From CAYNJG01 sp965216885 (GTDB lineage Bacteria; Planctomycetota; Planctomycetia; Pirellulales; Pirellulaceae), in NCBI GenBank assembly GCA_965216885.1, contig OZ244209.1, positions 4,154,001 through 4,218,000 on the forward strand: a stretch of 64,000 nucleotides of DNA. Direction: 5' to 3'. Below are positions 42,483-51,870 of this stretch, piece by piece. Positions within the stretch are counted from its first letter, which is position 1; each line of letters starts with the position of its first letter. The notes beneath the pieces are model-generated. The model was not told the DNA's origin and did no database searches. It was given only the letters and a program-made list of their open reading frames with translations. A program made the translations under genes and the position numbers.

Positions 42483-43724
42483 ATGATTATTCACGTCGAC
42501 ATGGACGCCTACTACGCTGCGATTGAGCAACGTGACGATGCGCAATTGCGACACAAGCCGGTCATCGTTGGCGGAGCGGCGGACGGGCGTGGCGTGGTTT
42601 GTGCGGCCAGCTATGAAGCGAGGGAATACGGCGTTCACAGCGCCATGCCTGCGATGCGTGCTCGGCGGTTGTGTCCGCACGCGGTATTTCTATCGCCACG
42701 AATGTCGCACTACGCCGAAATCTCACGGCACATTCGAGAGATCTTTTTCCGTTATACGCCACTTGTCGAACCACTCTCGCTGGACGAGGCATTCCTCGAC
42801 GCAACCGGTAGTGTGCGGCTGTTTGGTTCGCCCGAAGAGATTGGGCGACAGATCAAACGGGACATCCTGCAAGAGCTACGGTTGGTGGCTTCTGTTGGCA
42901 TTGGTCCCAACAAGTTCCTCGCGAAGATCGCCAGCGATCAGGACAAACCGGACGGCTTCGTCGTCGTTCCACCCGATGGAGTCCACGAGTTTCTGGATCC
43001 ACTCCCGGTGAGTCGTCTTTGGGGTATTGGCAAAGCCACGATGCCAACGTTTCTCCGCATGGGGATTCGCACGATCGGACAGTTGCGGAAACGCCCGCTG
43101 GAACACCTGAAGCCCGTATTCGGTGACCACGCCGAACACGTACATCGGCTCGCTCACGGAACCGACGATCGCCCGGTTGTCCCGGACCGAAATGCCAAAT
43201 CGATTTCCCATGAAACGACGCTGGCAGTCGACCTACGGGACGACGACGTTATCCGCACGCGTCTGTTGGAACTTGCGGATCAGGTCGGGCGACGACTTCG
43301 GCGACACAAGCTACAGGGCCGCACGGTTCATCTGAAAATTCGCTTTCACGATTTCCGAACCGTAACCCGGTCCATGACCCTCTCGAATCCAACCTGCGTT
43401 TCACGGGAAATCTACGACGCCGCCGAGGAGCTCTACGATCAACGCATCGCCAGGCAGGATGACGGAGTTCGCCTGGTGGGAGTCGGCGTGTCGCACATCA
43501 CCAGCGAAGGCGTTCGACAGAAGACACTGTTCGATGAAGAATCCCATGAGACCAATCGTCGCGCGGACGTTGCCACCGATGCGATCAGAGATCGATTTGG
43601 TACGCATGCCCTTCGTCGCGCCAGCGGACTTTCCGCCAGTCAGAAACCACCCAAAGACTCTCGCGAAGAACACCGTCAGGACCGTCGCGAAGGCAATGAC
43701 CCACGAGACGGCCAACGCAAGTAG
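42483..43724 (+). CDS. dinB: DNA polymerase IV
   Basis: The 413-residue protein is a full Y-family polymerase: metal-binding IIHVDMDAYYAAIEQ at the start, the catalytic pair in LSLDEAFLDAT, the VGIGPNKFLAKIASDQDKP finger/thumb region and a WGIGKAT helix-hairpin-helix. A little-finger domain and a C-terminal sliding-clamp peptide QKTLFD follow. It carries out low-fidelity bypass synthesis at lesions. The C-terminal 40 residues are charged and disordered. It is not visibly linked to other SOS genes. Confidence 0.95.
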   Translation: MIIHVDMDAYYAAIEQRDDAQLRHKPVIVGGAADGRGVVCAASYEAREYGVHSAMPAMRARRLCPHAVFLSPRMSHYAEISRHIREIFFRYTPLVEPLSLDEAFLDATGSVRLFGSPEEIGRQIKRDILQELRLVASVGIGPNKFLAKIASDQDKPDGFVVVPPDGVHEFLDPLPVSRLWGIGKATMPTFLRMGIRTIGQLRKRPLEHLKPVFGDHAEHVHRLAHGTDDRPVVPDRNAKSISHETTLAVDLRDDDVIRTRLLELADQVGRRLRRHKLQGRTVHLKIRFHDFRTVTRSMTLSNPTCVSREIYDAAEELYDQRIARQDDGVRLVGVGVSHITSEGVRQKTLFDEESHETNRRADVATDAIRDRFGTHALRRASGLSASQKPPKDSREEHRQDRREGNDPRDGQRK

Positions 43725-43732
43725 CAACCGGG

Positions 43733-44140
43733 CTAGAAGGACCCGGGCTGCAGTTCCCGTGACAGTGTCATCGAAGTTGTCATGTTGCCCGTCGTGAAGA
43801 ACTTCGCAACGCCAAGGCTATTCGAGGAAAACGGAACTGAAATGTCAACCGTCACTTCGGAAGTCGACGTGGTGATTGTCGTCGGATCAACCGTGATCGT
43901 GGCCCCGGAGATTCCCACCGAATCAAGTACGACCTGCCCCTTGGCCTTGATCTTCGTTTCGGATGTCCCGGGCAACATGGACTCCCGAGCTGCCTCGTAG
44001 GCGGCGTTGTCCATCGTGTTGCGGATGACGTTGATACGGGAAAACTCCCACCCGGAGAAGATCACGAAAAACAGGATCGGTAGTGCAAGCGCCGTCTCAA
44101 CGGTCGTCGACCCGAGGCGTTTGGAGCGTAAATGGTTCAT
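43733..44140 (-). CDS. TadE-like pseudopilin (second)
   Basis: The 135-residue protein starts with a short basic leader and then TTVETALALPILFFVIFSGWEFSR, with Glu at +5 and one hydrophobic helix: the TadE/TadE-like pattern of Flp pilus minor pilins. The rest is a small beta domain. It is the last gene of a three-gene minus-strand run with TadG-like and another TadE-like protein, 20 bases after the TadG stop. No tadA ATPase or secretin gene is in this window. Confidence 0.82.
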   Translation of the reverse strand: MNHLRSKRLGSTTVETALALPILFFVIFSGWEFSRINVIRNTMDNAAYEAARESMLPGTSETKIKAKGQVVLDSVGISGATITVDPTTITTSTSEVTVDISVPFSSNSLGVAKFFTTGNMTTSMTLSRELQPGSF

Positions 44141-44160
44141 GGGACTTCGTTCTTGCTACG

Positions 44161-45333
44161 CTATTTCGTGAGGACAACGGGCAGGCTGCGGGCCAACCCC
44201 TGAAACGCATCGAGCAGCTCCTGAGCGGTGGAGGCACGGTAGTGGACACCGCCCGTCGCTCCAGCAATCGCATCCATCTCGGCCGGATCCAGATTGTCCA
44301 ACAGCGAAATAACATGAATCGTGATATTGGCGGCCTGCGCGGCGGGAATTCGCGTGGCAGGGTCGTCGCCCGTATTCCATTGACCGTCCGTGAACAGAAT
44401 CAACGTCTTCTTCGCCGCCGGGTTCGCGTTGACGCCGGTCAATTCCATGATGGCCATGTCCAACCCGGCAGACATGTTGGTTCCGCCGTTCATGGTCTGG
44501 TTGCCCAACGTCGCCAGGATTCCATCCATTGACGAATAGCCATACCCCAATGTTGATTCCAATCGCGCGGCGGGGAAATCCATCGATGCATCGCAGGGCG
44601 AGGTGTAATCAGACGCCCACGTCACAAGCCCCACCGTCTGCTGCATGCTCGCTCCGTTGGATTCGGCAATCTCAAGGAACGAACTAACGCCGTTGTAGAG
44701 AGCAGCCCAACGACTACTGACCTTATGAGGCCGACGACAGTAGGTGCTGCCTTCTTCATCGATCCCCGGGTCACCCGCGGGTCCGGGATAGGACCAGTCG
44801 TCTCCGGTAAAATCAAAACACATCGAGTGAGAACGGTCGACGCACAGCATGACCTCGTGCTCGAACTGGCTCGCTTCGGCAGTTTGAACTGGCGAAAACG
44901 AATCGACGCCCATTGTGCCGGCGAAGAACAGTGGTACCGATCCCGATGGCTTGTCGTCACTCTTGATGCCGGTAACGCGAGCCGCCGTAAAGGGCGTCAC
45001 TCCAGCCTGAAACTCCCAACTACCATCGGACTGCTCCACCGACTGCCCCAGTTCAATGTCTTCCAGCTCCAGCGTCAACGGCTGCCCGGCAACCTGATTC
45101 GCAGCGGCGACATCGATCGCGACCTGCCTAACTTCATCGGGAGTGAGTCCTGCGTCCAGAGCTTCACAGGCGGCTTTCGCAGCCGCATCGGTGGCAGCCT
45201 GCAGCTGCGTCCGCGACAGTTGCATGAATGCGATGTCGACGAAGAAGACGACCATCGCCATGATGAAAATGGTGAGCACGGCGATCAACGGCAAGACAAC
45301 GCCGCGCCGCTTTGAATTTGGTTTCAGAGTCAT
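44161..45333 (-). CDS. TadG-like protein with von Willebrand A domain
   Basis: The 390-residue product begins with RRGVVLPLIAVLTIFIMAMVVF, a single membrane helix as in TadG, then a TadE/G-like region with QLQAATDAAAKAACEAL. The C-terminal half is a von Willebrand A fold whose metal site starts DRSHSM and continues with GGTNMSAGLDMAI and LILFTDG. It is probably anchored on the inner membrane with the VWA domain outside. It lies 90 bases from the first TadE-like gene. A role in pilus assembly or adhesion is inferred. Confidence 0.85.
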   Translation of the reverse strand: MTLKPNSKRRGVVLPLIAVLTIFIMAMVVFFVDIAFMQLSRTQLQAATDAAAKAACEALDAGLTPDEVRQVAIDVAAANQVAGQPLTLELEDIELGQSVEQSDGSWEFQAGVTPFTAARVTGIKSDDKPSGSVPLFFAGTMGVDSFSPVQTAEASQFEHEVMLCVDRSHSMCFDFTGDDWSYPGPAGDPGIDEEGSTYCRRPHKVSSRWAALYNGVSSFLEIAESNGASMQQTVGLVTWASDYTSPCDASMDFPAARLESTLGYGYSSMDGILATLGNQTMNGGTNMSAGLDMAIMELTGVNANPAAKKTLILFTDGQWNTGDDPATRIPAAQAANITIHVISLLDNLDPAEMDAIAGATGGVHYRASTAQELLDAFQGLARSLPVVLTK

Positions 45334-45423
45334 CGCGTGCTACCTCCAGGGATGTTCAACAACAGTAAATTCGCAGTACGACAGGCTTGTTCACCTATAA
45401 CAGTCTCTGTTTCGTTTTCAGTT

Positions 45424-45825
45424 TCAGTTTCGATTCATGGCAACGACGGCCGTAACATTCATGCCGGCAGCATGGAAAACGAGCGGAGTGATCGCGTTTG
45501 TCGTGGCGGGCGCAGAAACCGTCACGGTTACCAGTTCGCCAGGGGCCATGTCTTCTGTGTTGGGTGGAACAAGCACGATATCCGCGGCAACAAACCCACG
45601 AGCGGTCAGGATCTCCAGTCCGCGTGCCTCGGCTTCGGCGGCGGTGTACCCCACGGTCGTCGCCATCTTTGCTGTTTCGTAGGCCGCGACGGTAAGCGCC
45701 TGCTTCAGGAATATCCCGTTGGCTGCCTCCATTCCGCCCAGAATCAGGACGATCAGGAGTGGAAGGCAAACCGCCAATTCGGCCGTAGCTGAGCCTTTGC
45801 TTTGCCGTGTTCGCATCGCAGACAT
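45424..45825 (-). CDS. TadE-like pseudopilin (first)
   Basis: The 133-residue product has the leader SKGSATAELAVCLPLLIVLILGG with Glu at +5 and one hydrophobic helix, as in TadE. The remaining beta domain has an alternating Ala/Val/Thr pattern. It is first in the run TadE-TadG-TadE on the minus strand. The gene's stop codon overlaps a 6-bp GAAACT repeat. Confidence 0.8.
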   Translation of the reverse strand: MSAMRTRQSKGSATAELAVCLPLLIVLILGGMEAANGIFLKQALTVAAYETAKMATTVGYTAAEAEARGLEILTARGFVAADIVLVPPNTEDMAPGELVTVTVSAPATTNAITPLVFHAAGMNVTAVVAMNRN

Positions 45826-45990
45826 CCAGTGATGGCGTGGGAATTCACCGCTCGAATGGCGGTCTATTGAAACCCTATATCACTTTGATGGCGGAGGTGT
45901 CGGCGAATCGTCAGCCAACGCTGCGATTGATAGAACCCGAAATGATTGTAGGGTGAATAGTGGATGTCGGTGGTACCCTCACGCAATACG

Positions 45991-46020
45991 AAAAAACGCA
46001 ACGGCCCAGCCGTTGCGTTT
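45991..46020 (-). terminator. Rho-independent terminator
   Basis: A perfect 12-bp stem (45994-46005 with 46009-46020) with a 3-base loop runs into six T residues on the minus strand. It ends the DUF1080 fusion gene, 55 bases after its stop. Confidence 0.85.
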
Positions 46021-46074
46021 CGACATCAAACAGGTCAGTCACGTGGCATTTGAAGAAAATGCCATCCTGACAGT

Positions 46075-47871
46075 TCAGTTTGCGGAGTGCTTCTTGATGT
46101 AGTCTCTGGCACGATCCACATACGCCGGCGTCCGCAATCCAACCGTCTTGGCCTCCTCAAGGGCGACGTCCCAATCGACGCCATCGTCCAACACGCGGTA
46201 CGCCAACCAAACACCCCCAACGCGGTTGGCACTTCCACAGTGGCACATCACCTTGCCGTCCGCCGATGCCGAACGGAACGTTTCTCTTGCAGTGTCAAAC
46301 ACCGAATCCGTGAGCGTGTTGGGAGCGGCAAATGCAAGGCTTGTGTAGTCGAAACCGGCCTTCTTCATCTCGCTCGGTTCATCCCAACGAAGTTCCTTTG
46401 GATTTCGCAGGTTCAGCACGTGTTTGATACCGGCTCCCTTGAGTGTCTGAAGATCGTCAGGCTTGGGTTGACCAGCGAGGAAAATATTCCCGACGCGATG
46501 GACATTGACCGTCGCGCCAAGTTTGGCAGCCTCTACTTTGGCAACGTCGCTCTTGAGCTCCTTAATCGAAACATTACGGTATTCGACGGGGTCGTTGTGG
46601 CCGGCAAATCCGAAGTGGCCTTTCAACAGGTCCTTCCCCGGATGTGGCGAATTGGCCATGAATTCAGTGACCTTACTGACGTCGCCATCAAGAATCACGC
46701 TGCCGTTCAGTTCGACCTTGATCGTCGATCCCTTCACAGTAACTTCCTGAAAGTTCCAATCGCCCGTCGGTCGCAGGTAGCCTCGCGTGGCCGGGATCAT
46801 GCCGTAGGCTGAACCGTGGTACTGGCGTTTGTCCAGTTTTGCGTACTTGGGGTGTTCTGAATCGAGCACCTGAAGCTCGCACATGCCGCCGTAGGCTGTG
46901 TCGCCCTTACCCGGATACCGAATTGCCAGACCATTGTTGCCGCCCGGCGGAAGTTTGAATTCCATCCGTGCCACGAAATCGCTGTATTCTTTTTCGGTAA
47001 AGATCGTGCCTCCCTTGTGCTCCTTACACTTGAGGACGCCGTCGTTGATTTCATAGTTGTCGGTGGGGCCCTTCCAGCCGGTGAAGTCCTTGCCATTGAA
47101 GATGGAGACGAAGCCATCGTCGCCCTTCGATTTCAACAACTCATTCGCTTCGTCAGATCCGATCTCGCGGATGAAAACGTTGCGCCAGCGAATTTCGCCA
47201 CCGTGTGTCTGCAACTGAATTGGCCCGGTGCGAAAGAGAGCCCGATCGCGTGCCCAATAGTTCTCCATGGTCGCGTGATCGACGACCAGTTTTCCATTGA
47301 GCCAGACACTTGTCCGAGCTCCCACCTGTCTGATTCGCAAACGGTTCCACTCGCCAAACGGTTTGTCGGCAAGCACTGCGGGATCCTTGCCGGGAGCTCC
47401 CTTGCTGTTGTTCCATAGTCCACCTGAACCCTTGTCCGCGCCGATGTTCCACTTGCCGCCGGCTTCGGTGTAGTCCCAGATCTGAACCTGTGGAGTCGCG
47501 CGGAGATAAATCCCGCTATCGGCATCCGCGACCGTCTTGTAGTCAATCCAGAAATCGTAATCGCCGTAGTCCTTCTCTGTCGTGAGATAGGCACCCTTTC
47601 CGTCGTTGACCAGCTCGCCGTTTTCGACGGACCAATGCTCACGCATGTCGGCGGTTTGCTTGGCAAGTTTCGCCTTGCGGTCTTCTTCACTCATCTCCGC
47701 CAGCTTGACGGGACTGAAGTTCATCCCATACCAGCCACTGAGATCCTCTCCATTGAAGATCGCCGTATAGCCCTCGGGAGCTTTGTTGTTCTCCTGCGCC
47801 AGTAGCGACGTCGCTGAAGCCAGCAGCAGGGACAGGGAAAGTAACAGAATTGGAGCTCGATTCGTGATCAC
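46075..47871 (-). CDS. two DUF1080 domains fused to a BLH-type phosphatase
   Basis: The 598-residue protein has a signal peptide ending TSLLAQ. Two DUF1080 (3-keto-disaccharide hydrolase) domains follow, each opening with an IFNGEDLSGW or IFNGKDFTGW motif, near residues 37 and 258. A final 140 residues resemble the DUF442/beta-lactamase-hydrolase-like phosphatase fold with the loop HCGSANR. This has C-x4-R spacing as in that family rather than the C-x5-R of classical tyrosine phosphatases. DUF1080 modules bind or cleave sugars. A strong terminator follows. Confidence 0.88.
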   Translation of the reverse strand: MITNRAPILLLSLSLLLASATSLLAQENNKAPEGYTAIFNGEDLSGWYGMNFSPVKLAEMSEEDRKAKLAKQTADMREHWSVENGELVNDGKGAYLTTEKDYGDYDFWIDYKTVADADSGIYLRATPQVQIWDYTEAGGKWNIGADKGSGGLWNNSKGAPGKDPAVLADKPFGEWNRLRIRQVGARTSVWLNGKLVVDHATMENYWARDRALFRTGPIQLQTHGGEIRWRNVFIREIGSDEANELLKSKGDDGFVSIFNGKDFTGWKGPTDNYEINDGVLKCKEHKGGTIFTEKEYSDFVARMEFKLPPGGNNGLAIRYPGKGDTAYGGMCELQVLDSEHPKYAKLDKRQYHGSAYGMIPATRGYLRPTGDWNFQEVTVKGSTIKVELNGSVILDGDVSKVTEFMANSPHPGKDLLKGHFGFAGHNDPVEYRNVSIKELKSDVAKVEAAKLGATVNVHRVGNIFLAGQPKPDDLQTLKGAGIKHVLNLRNPKELRWDEPSEMKKAGFDYTSLAFAAPNTLTDSVFDTARETFRSASADGKVMCHCGSANRVGGVWLAYRVLDDGVDWDVALEEAKTVGLRTPAYVDRARDYIKKHSAN

Positions 47872-48075
47872 GATTGCGGTCCTGGTGGGAAACGACGTTG
47901 GACAAAGATAGACAAGCGTTGCGAGCCAAGATTATTGCCTGGTCGGCCCACGGATGCCAGAACGGCAAGTCGAAGATGATGCTCGACGACTGCGCGGGTT
48001 ATTGCTCTTGGCCCAACAAGACCGGGCAAAGGCGGACCGGCGTGGGCCCATATGGCTAGATGTAGGTATGGACTC

Positions 48076-48081
48076 TAGAAT
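48076..48081 (+). promoter_or_regulatory. candidate -10 element (TAGAAT)
   Basis: TAGAAT within TCTAGAATCC lies 58 bases before the aquaporin start. It shares its decamer with upstream regions of two other + strand genes. No good -35 is present. Confidence 0.35.
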
Positions 48082-48138
48082 CCGCTCAGGGGGTCTTTCC
48101 CTGGCGGGGCATGTCTTGTCCATATGAAAGGTATCACG

Positions 48139-48801
48139 ATGGATGTTAGAAAATATGTCGTCGAGTTTATCGGAACGTTTTTCCTTGTACTAACTATCGG
48201 ATGTGTGGTTATTGGCGGTGGCGAGGCCATCGGGCACATGGCTCCTGTTGCCATCGGCAGTGCGTTGATGGTGATGATTTTCGCTGGCGGACACATCTCC
48301 GGCGGACATTACAATCCAGCCGTCACGTTGGGCGTATTCCTGCGAGGCAAGTGTGCCGCGGTCGATGTCGTGCCGTACATCGTGTCGCAAGTAGCTGGCG
48401 CGGCGGTCGCGGCGCTCGCGGTTGGATTTCTCTATGGCATGAATCCCGGCGAAGCCCTTGTGATTGGAGCCGAAGGCAGCGCCACGGTTCCACAGGCCCT
48501 GTTGGCCGAGTTCCTCTTCACCTTTGCGCTGGTTTGGGTCATTCTCAACTCGGCGACGTCGCATGGCACCGCCGGCAATTCCTTTTACGGTCTGGCGATC
48601 GGCTTCACAGTGCTGACCGGAGCTTTTGCAGTAGGGGGAATTTCAGGCGGGGCATTCAATCCCGCCGTCGCGGTTGGTATCACGATGATGAAACTCACCG
48701 CAGCCGCGAACATCTGGATTTATATGGTCGCCAACTTTGGCGGCGGCATCGTGGCCGCATTGGTATTCAAGATGGCAAATGGTCCAGACCCGGCGGAATA
48801 G
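48139..48801 (+). CDS. MIP-family channel (aquaporin-like)
   Basis: I prefer ATG 48139, preceded by AAAGG, to an ATG five codons upstream. The 220-residue protein has six membrane helices and two re-entrant NPA loops, SGGHYNPAVTL and SGGAFNPAVAV. In most aquaporins and glycerol channels the second motif is NPAR, and that Arg forms the selectivity filter; here Val replaces it, so the transported molecule may differ. It sits in the inner membrane as a presumed tetramer. A strong two-way terminator follows. Confidence 0.92.
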   Translation: MDVRKYVVEFIGTFFLVLTIGCVVIGGGEAIGHMAPVAIGSALMVMIFAGGHISGGHYNPAVTLGVFLRGKCAAVDVVPYIVSQVAGAAVAALAVGFLYGMNPGEALVIGAEGSATVPQALLAEFLFTFALVWVILNSATSHGTAGNSFYGLAIGFTVLTGAFAVGGISGGAFNPAVAVGITMMKLTAAANIWIYMVANFGGGIVAALVFKMANGPDPAE

Positions 48802-48833
48802 TCATTCGAAACCATCTGCAGAAACCCAAGAGG

Positions 48834-48868
48834 AAAAAGAGCCGGTCATCCAGTGACCGGCTCTTTTT
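48834..48868 (+). terminator. bidirectional Rho-independent terminator
   Basis: A perfect 15-bp stem (48834-48848 with 48854-48868) with a 5-base loop ends in five T residues on the + strand, with matching A residues on the other side. It terminates the aquaporin gene 33 bases after its stop. Confidence 0.9.
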
Positions 48869-49069
48869 GCGTCCATGCAGACATGATTCCATTCAATAGC
48901 CCCACTTCGCCGCTTGAGCAAAGATCTTGGCGGCGTTTTCCAAAAATCAAAATCAGGAAGGTCGCGACGCCCAGTCACTCGCAATAGAATGTGGGCTCGA
49001 AGGAGTGACACGAACCTCGCACGTGCCACCACTCGCGTGATCCCACAATTCTCGCAAGGAGACATCACG

Positions 49070-50680
49070 GTGCACCGCTTCCGAAATTTCTCAGTTTGCT
49101 TTTCGCTTTTGCTCAGTTTCGCCGTCGGCAACGCACTGTGGGCAGAGGATGCTGCATTCGATGTGTCGCTCCGAACCCGCGCGAAAGACGACAGTGGGCG
49201 TTTGTCGGTCAAACACCGCGAGGAAAAATGGGACGCGAAGAAGACGGCCGTGATCGTCTGTGACATGTGGGACCTTCACCATTGCCTGAACGCCGTCCGG
49301 CGAGTGGGCGAGCTTGCTCCGCGAATGAACGACTTCCTCAAACAGGCTCGTGCCCGCGGTGCCACGATTATTCACGCTCCGTCCTCCTGTGTCGGCTTCT
49401 ATGAGAACCATCCGGCCAGGAAGCATGTGGCCACCGTGCCCAAGTCAAGAAATCCACCGGTCGACATTGAATCCTGGTGCCACTGGAAGAATCCACACGA
49501 AGAGAATCTGGGCTACCCCATCGATCACTCGGACGGCGGCGAAGACGACGACCTTGAGGAGCACGCTCGCTGGGCCAGTCAACTGGAAGCCATGGGCCGC
49601 AATCCCGGATCGCCCTGGAAACGACAGGTTGCCACGATCGAAATCGAGGATGACGACTTCATCACCGACGACGGAGTTGAAAACTGGAGCATTCTTGAAA
49701 ACCGCGGCATCGACAATGTGATGCTGGTGGGAGTACACACGAACATGTGCGTGCTGGGCCGTCCCTTTGGACTGCGTCAACTTTCAAAAAACGGCAAGAA
49801 CGTGGTTCTGGTTCGTGACCTGACAGACACCATGTACAACCCGCGAATGAGCCCCTACGTCAGTCACTTCAGCGGCACCGATTTGATCGTCAAACATATC
49901 GAAGAGAATGTCTGTCCCACCATTTCGTCCAATCAGTTAATGGGCGATGACGAATTTCGATTTCGCAATGACAGACGACCTCACGTCGTCATGTTAATTG
50001 GCGAACAGGAGTACCAGACCGCAACCTCGTTGCCAAATTTCGCCCGCAAGCATCTCTATCGGGACATGAAGGTCTCGTATGTCGTCGCCGACGATGAGGA
50101 CATCCACCACTTCCCCGGAATCGAAGTTGTGAACGACGCAGACGTACTGCTGGTCAGCGTTCGCCGGCGGACGCCCCCCAAAGCACAGTTGCAGGTAATC
50201 CGTGATTTTGTTGCACGCGGCGGCGCGGTGGTCGGTATTCGAACGGCCAGCCACGCTTTTTCCCTGCGTAACGGTGAACCGCCGGCGGGACACGGCGCAT
50301 GGCCGGAATTCGACGCGGACGTTCTGGGCGGAAACTATCAGGGACACCACGGCAACAAGAAAGACAGTGACGAGGCAACGTTCGTCTGGGGTGCGAAAGA
50401 AGAGGGAGTCATGGATCGCTGGCCGATGCTCAAGACCGACGAGACCCGCACAACTTCATGGCTTTACAAGACGTCGCCGTTGCGACCAGGCACACGCGTG
50501 CTCATGTCCGGACGCGTTGGAGATCGCCAGCCCCACGAGCCGGTTTCATGGACCTACATCCACAAGGGCGGCGGACGCTCCTTCTACACCTCGATGGGAC
50601 ACCCCGACGACTTCGCCAACGAGAGTTTCCAGCAGCTGCTGAAATCTGGCATCGAGTGGGCACTGAGGATTGAAAAGTAG
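49070..50680 (+). CDS. secreted isochorismatase-like domain fused to ThuA-like domain
   Basis: A GTG start at 49070 is preceded by AAGGAG at the right distance and yields a signal peptide (LLLSFAVGNALWAE). Residues of about 50-300 form an isochorismatase/cysteine-hydrolase fold: AVIVCDMWD with the catalytic Asp, and VMLVGVHTNMCVLGRPFG with the nucleophile Cys. Residues of about 310-530 form a ThuA/trehalose-utilisation glutamine-amidotransferase-like domain with GGAVVGIRTASHAF, VLGGNYQGHH and YTSMGHPDDF. The 536-residue fusion is exported, suggesting a role in sugar or amide breakdown. Confidence 0.85.
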   Translation: MHRFRNFSVCFSLLLSFAVGNALWAEDAAFDVSLRTRAKDDSGRLSVKHREEKWDAKKTAVIVCDMWDLHHCLNAVRRVGELAPRMNDFLKQARARGATIIHAPSSCVGFYENHPARKHVATVPKSRNPPVDIESWCHWKNPHEENLGYPIDHSDGGEDDDLEEHARWASQLEAMGRNPGSPWKRQVATIEIEDDDFITDDGVENWSILENRGIDNVMLVGVHTNMCVLGRPFGLRQLSKNGKNVVLVRDLTDTMYNPRMSPYVSHFSGTDLIVKHIEENVCPTISSNQLMGDDEFRFRNDRRPHVVMLIGEQEYQTATSLPNFARKHLYRDMKVSYVVADDEDIHHFPGIEVVNDADVLLVSVRRRTPPKAQLQVIRDFVARGGAVVGIRTASHAFSLRNGEPPAGHGAWPEFDADVLGGNYQGHHGNKKDSDEATFVWGAKEEGVMDRWPMLKTDETRTTSWLYKTSPLRPGTRVLMSGRVGDRQPHEPVSWTYIHKGGGRSFYTSMGHPDDFANESFQQLLKSGIEWALRIEK

Positions 50681-50698
50681 CCTTCTCTTCGCGGCAGG

Positions 50699-51619
50699 TT
50701 ACTTCATGTCCCAGGCGGTCAGCCACTTGATTGACTTCTTGTCCGGATAGAGCCCAAACTTCTCCGTCAGCTTCTTTTCCATGTCGGGGAAGTGACCGGC
50801 TCCGTAAAAGATGCCGATGCGTTTCTTGCCGGACTTCAATTCGCGACGCAACACCGCGAGCGCCTTGTTATTGCGTTCGCCGATGATCGTCGATCCATTC
50901 TCGCCCTCAAGGACGCTCATCGTCCCTTCGAGATTCCCGAACTGTGTCGACATGACGCGTTTCAGTCGCAGTGCCCGATCGTTGGCGAAAAACGCAAACA
51001 GAATATCTGCATCGCTGCCGCGACCATCAGCCTTCTGCAACGCCATCGCCGAGCCCATCATCTTCAGCATCATGGTCAGCCACGTCTCGTTGCGTTCACC
51101 CATCACCCGGGCAAACTCTTCCGGTGACATATCGGCGTGGACGAAATTGCGTTTCGTGTAATCAATCTCCTCCAACTGGTACGACAGTTCCAGCATGGAC
51201 TTCATTCCCTGCTGCATCTGCCCCACCGCATGCCGCGACTTGCCGCCCGATGGGACGTTGTTGTCTTCGGGCGCGACCAACTCGTAGAGCAGGGCATCGT
51301 ATTTGGTGAACAGCCCGTTCAGCCGCTTGAAGTAGCCCTTGTCGGCGACGTGAACCGCACCGATCAGATCCACCGTAACGCCCGCCTTGCTATTCGTTTT
51401 CTTACCATCGGTCGGATAGCGGAAGGTGAGGACCGAGGTCTGCATGGCGATCGGGTCGTCGTCATCATTGCGGAGGATTCGCAAGTAACTGCTGTCCTCC
51501 TTTTTGCCCTGGACAGCTGTTTTTTTGGCCGCTGGCGCGTCGGGAGTGGCGATCGCCTGACCCAGCGCAGCCGCCTGCAGAGAAACGAATGCAACGACAG
51601 CGAACGGGACGAACTTCAT
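50699..51619 (-). CDS. TraB/GumN (Tiki)-family secreted protein
   Basis: From ATG 51619 the 306-residue protein has a signal peptide ending AAALGQ. It contains the two family G-x-x-H motifs, LIGAVHVADKGYF near the front and FYGAGHFPDME near the end. A YELV Glu strand and an IGERN segment lie in between. Eukaryotic Tiki members are metal-dependent proteases; bacterial TraB/GumN proteins act at the envelope with uncertain activity. The gene converges closely with the isochorismatase-ThuA gene. Confidence 0.82.
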   Translation of the reverse strand: MKFVPFAVVAFVSLQAAALGQAIATPDAPAAKKTAVQGKKEDSSYLRILRNDDDDPIAMQTSVLTFRYPTDGKKTNSKAGVTVDLIGAVHVADKGYFKRLNGLFTKYDALLYELVAPEDNNVPSGGKSRHAVGQMQQGMKSMLELSYQLEEIDYTKRNFVHADMSPEEFARVMGERNETWLTMMLKMMGSAMALQKADGRGSDADILFAFFANDRALRLKRVMSTQFGNLEGTMSVLEGENGSTIIGERNNKALAVLRRELKSGKKRIGIFYGAGHFPDMEKKLTEKFGLYPDKKSIKWLTAWDMK

Positions 51620-51870
51620 GTTTGGCACCACGAATGGGAGTTTGGGGCGAATAGGCTCCTGCAATCATACCCGTTGAATCGTGAACTGTCCGGTTTGACG
51701 GCTTTTCCCGTGCCAGATTGGCTGGAGCAATCTGAAGAATCCGGGTTTTCGGTATTGCTTAACAGTCTTTCTCAACTTCCAGCATGGGCAGTACCGATAC
51801 TACCGGCACGGACGCGATCCTGTTGTGATGTGATCGCAAAGCATAGAGCCACTGATTTGGAATTCGGATC

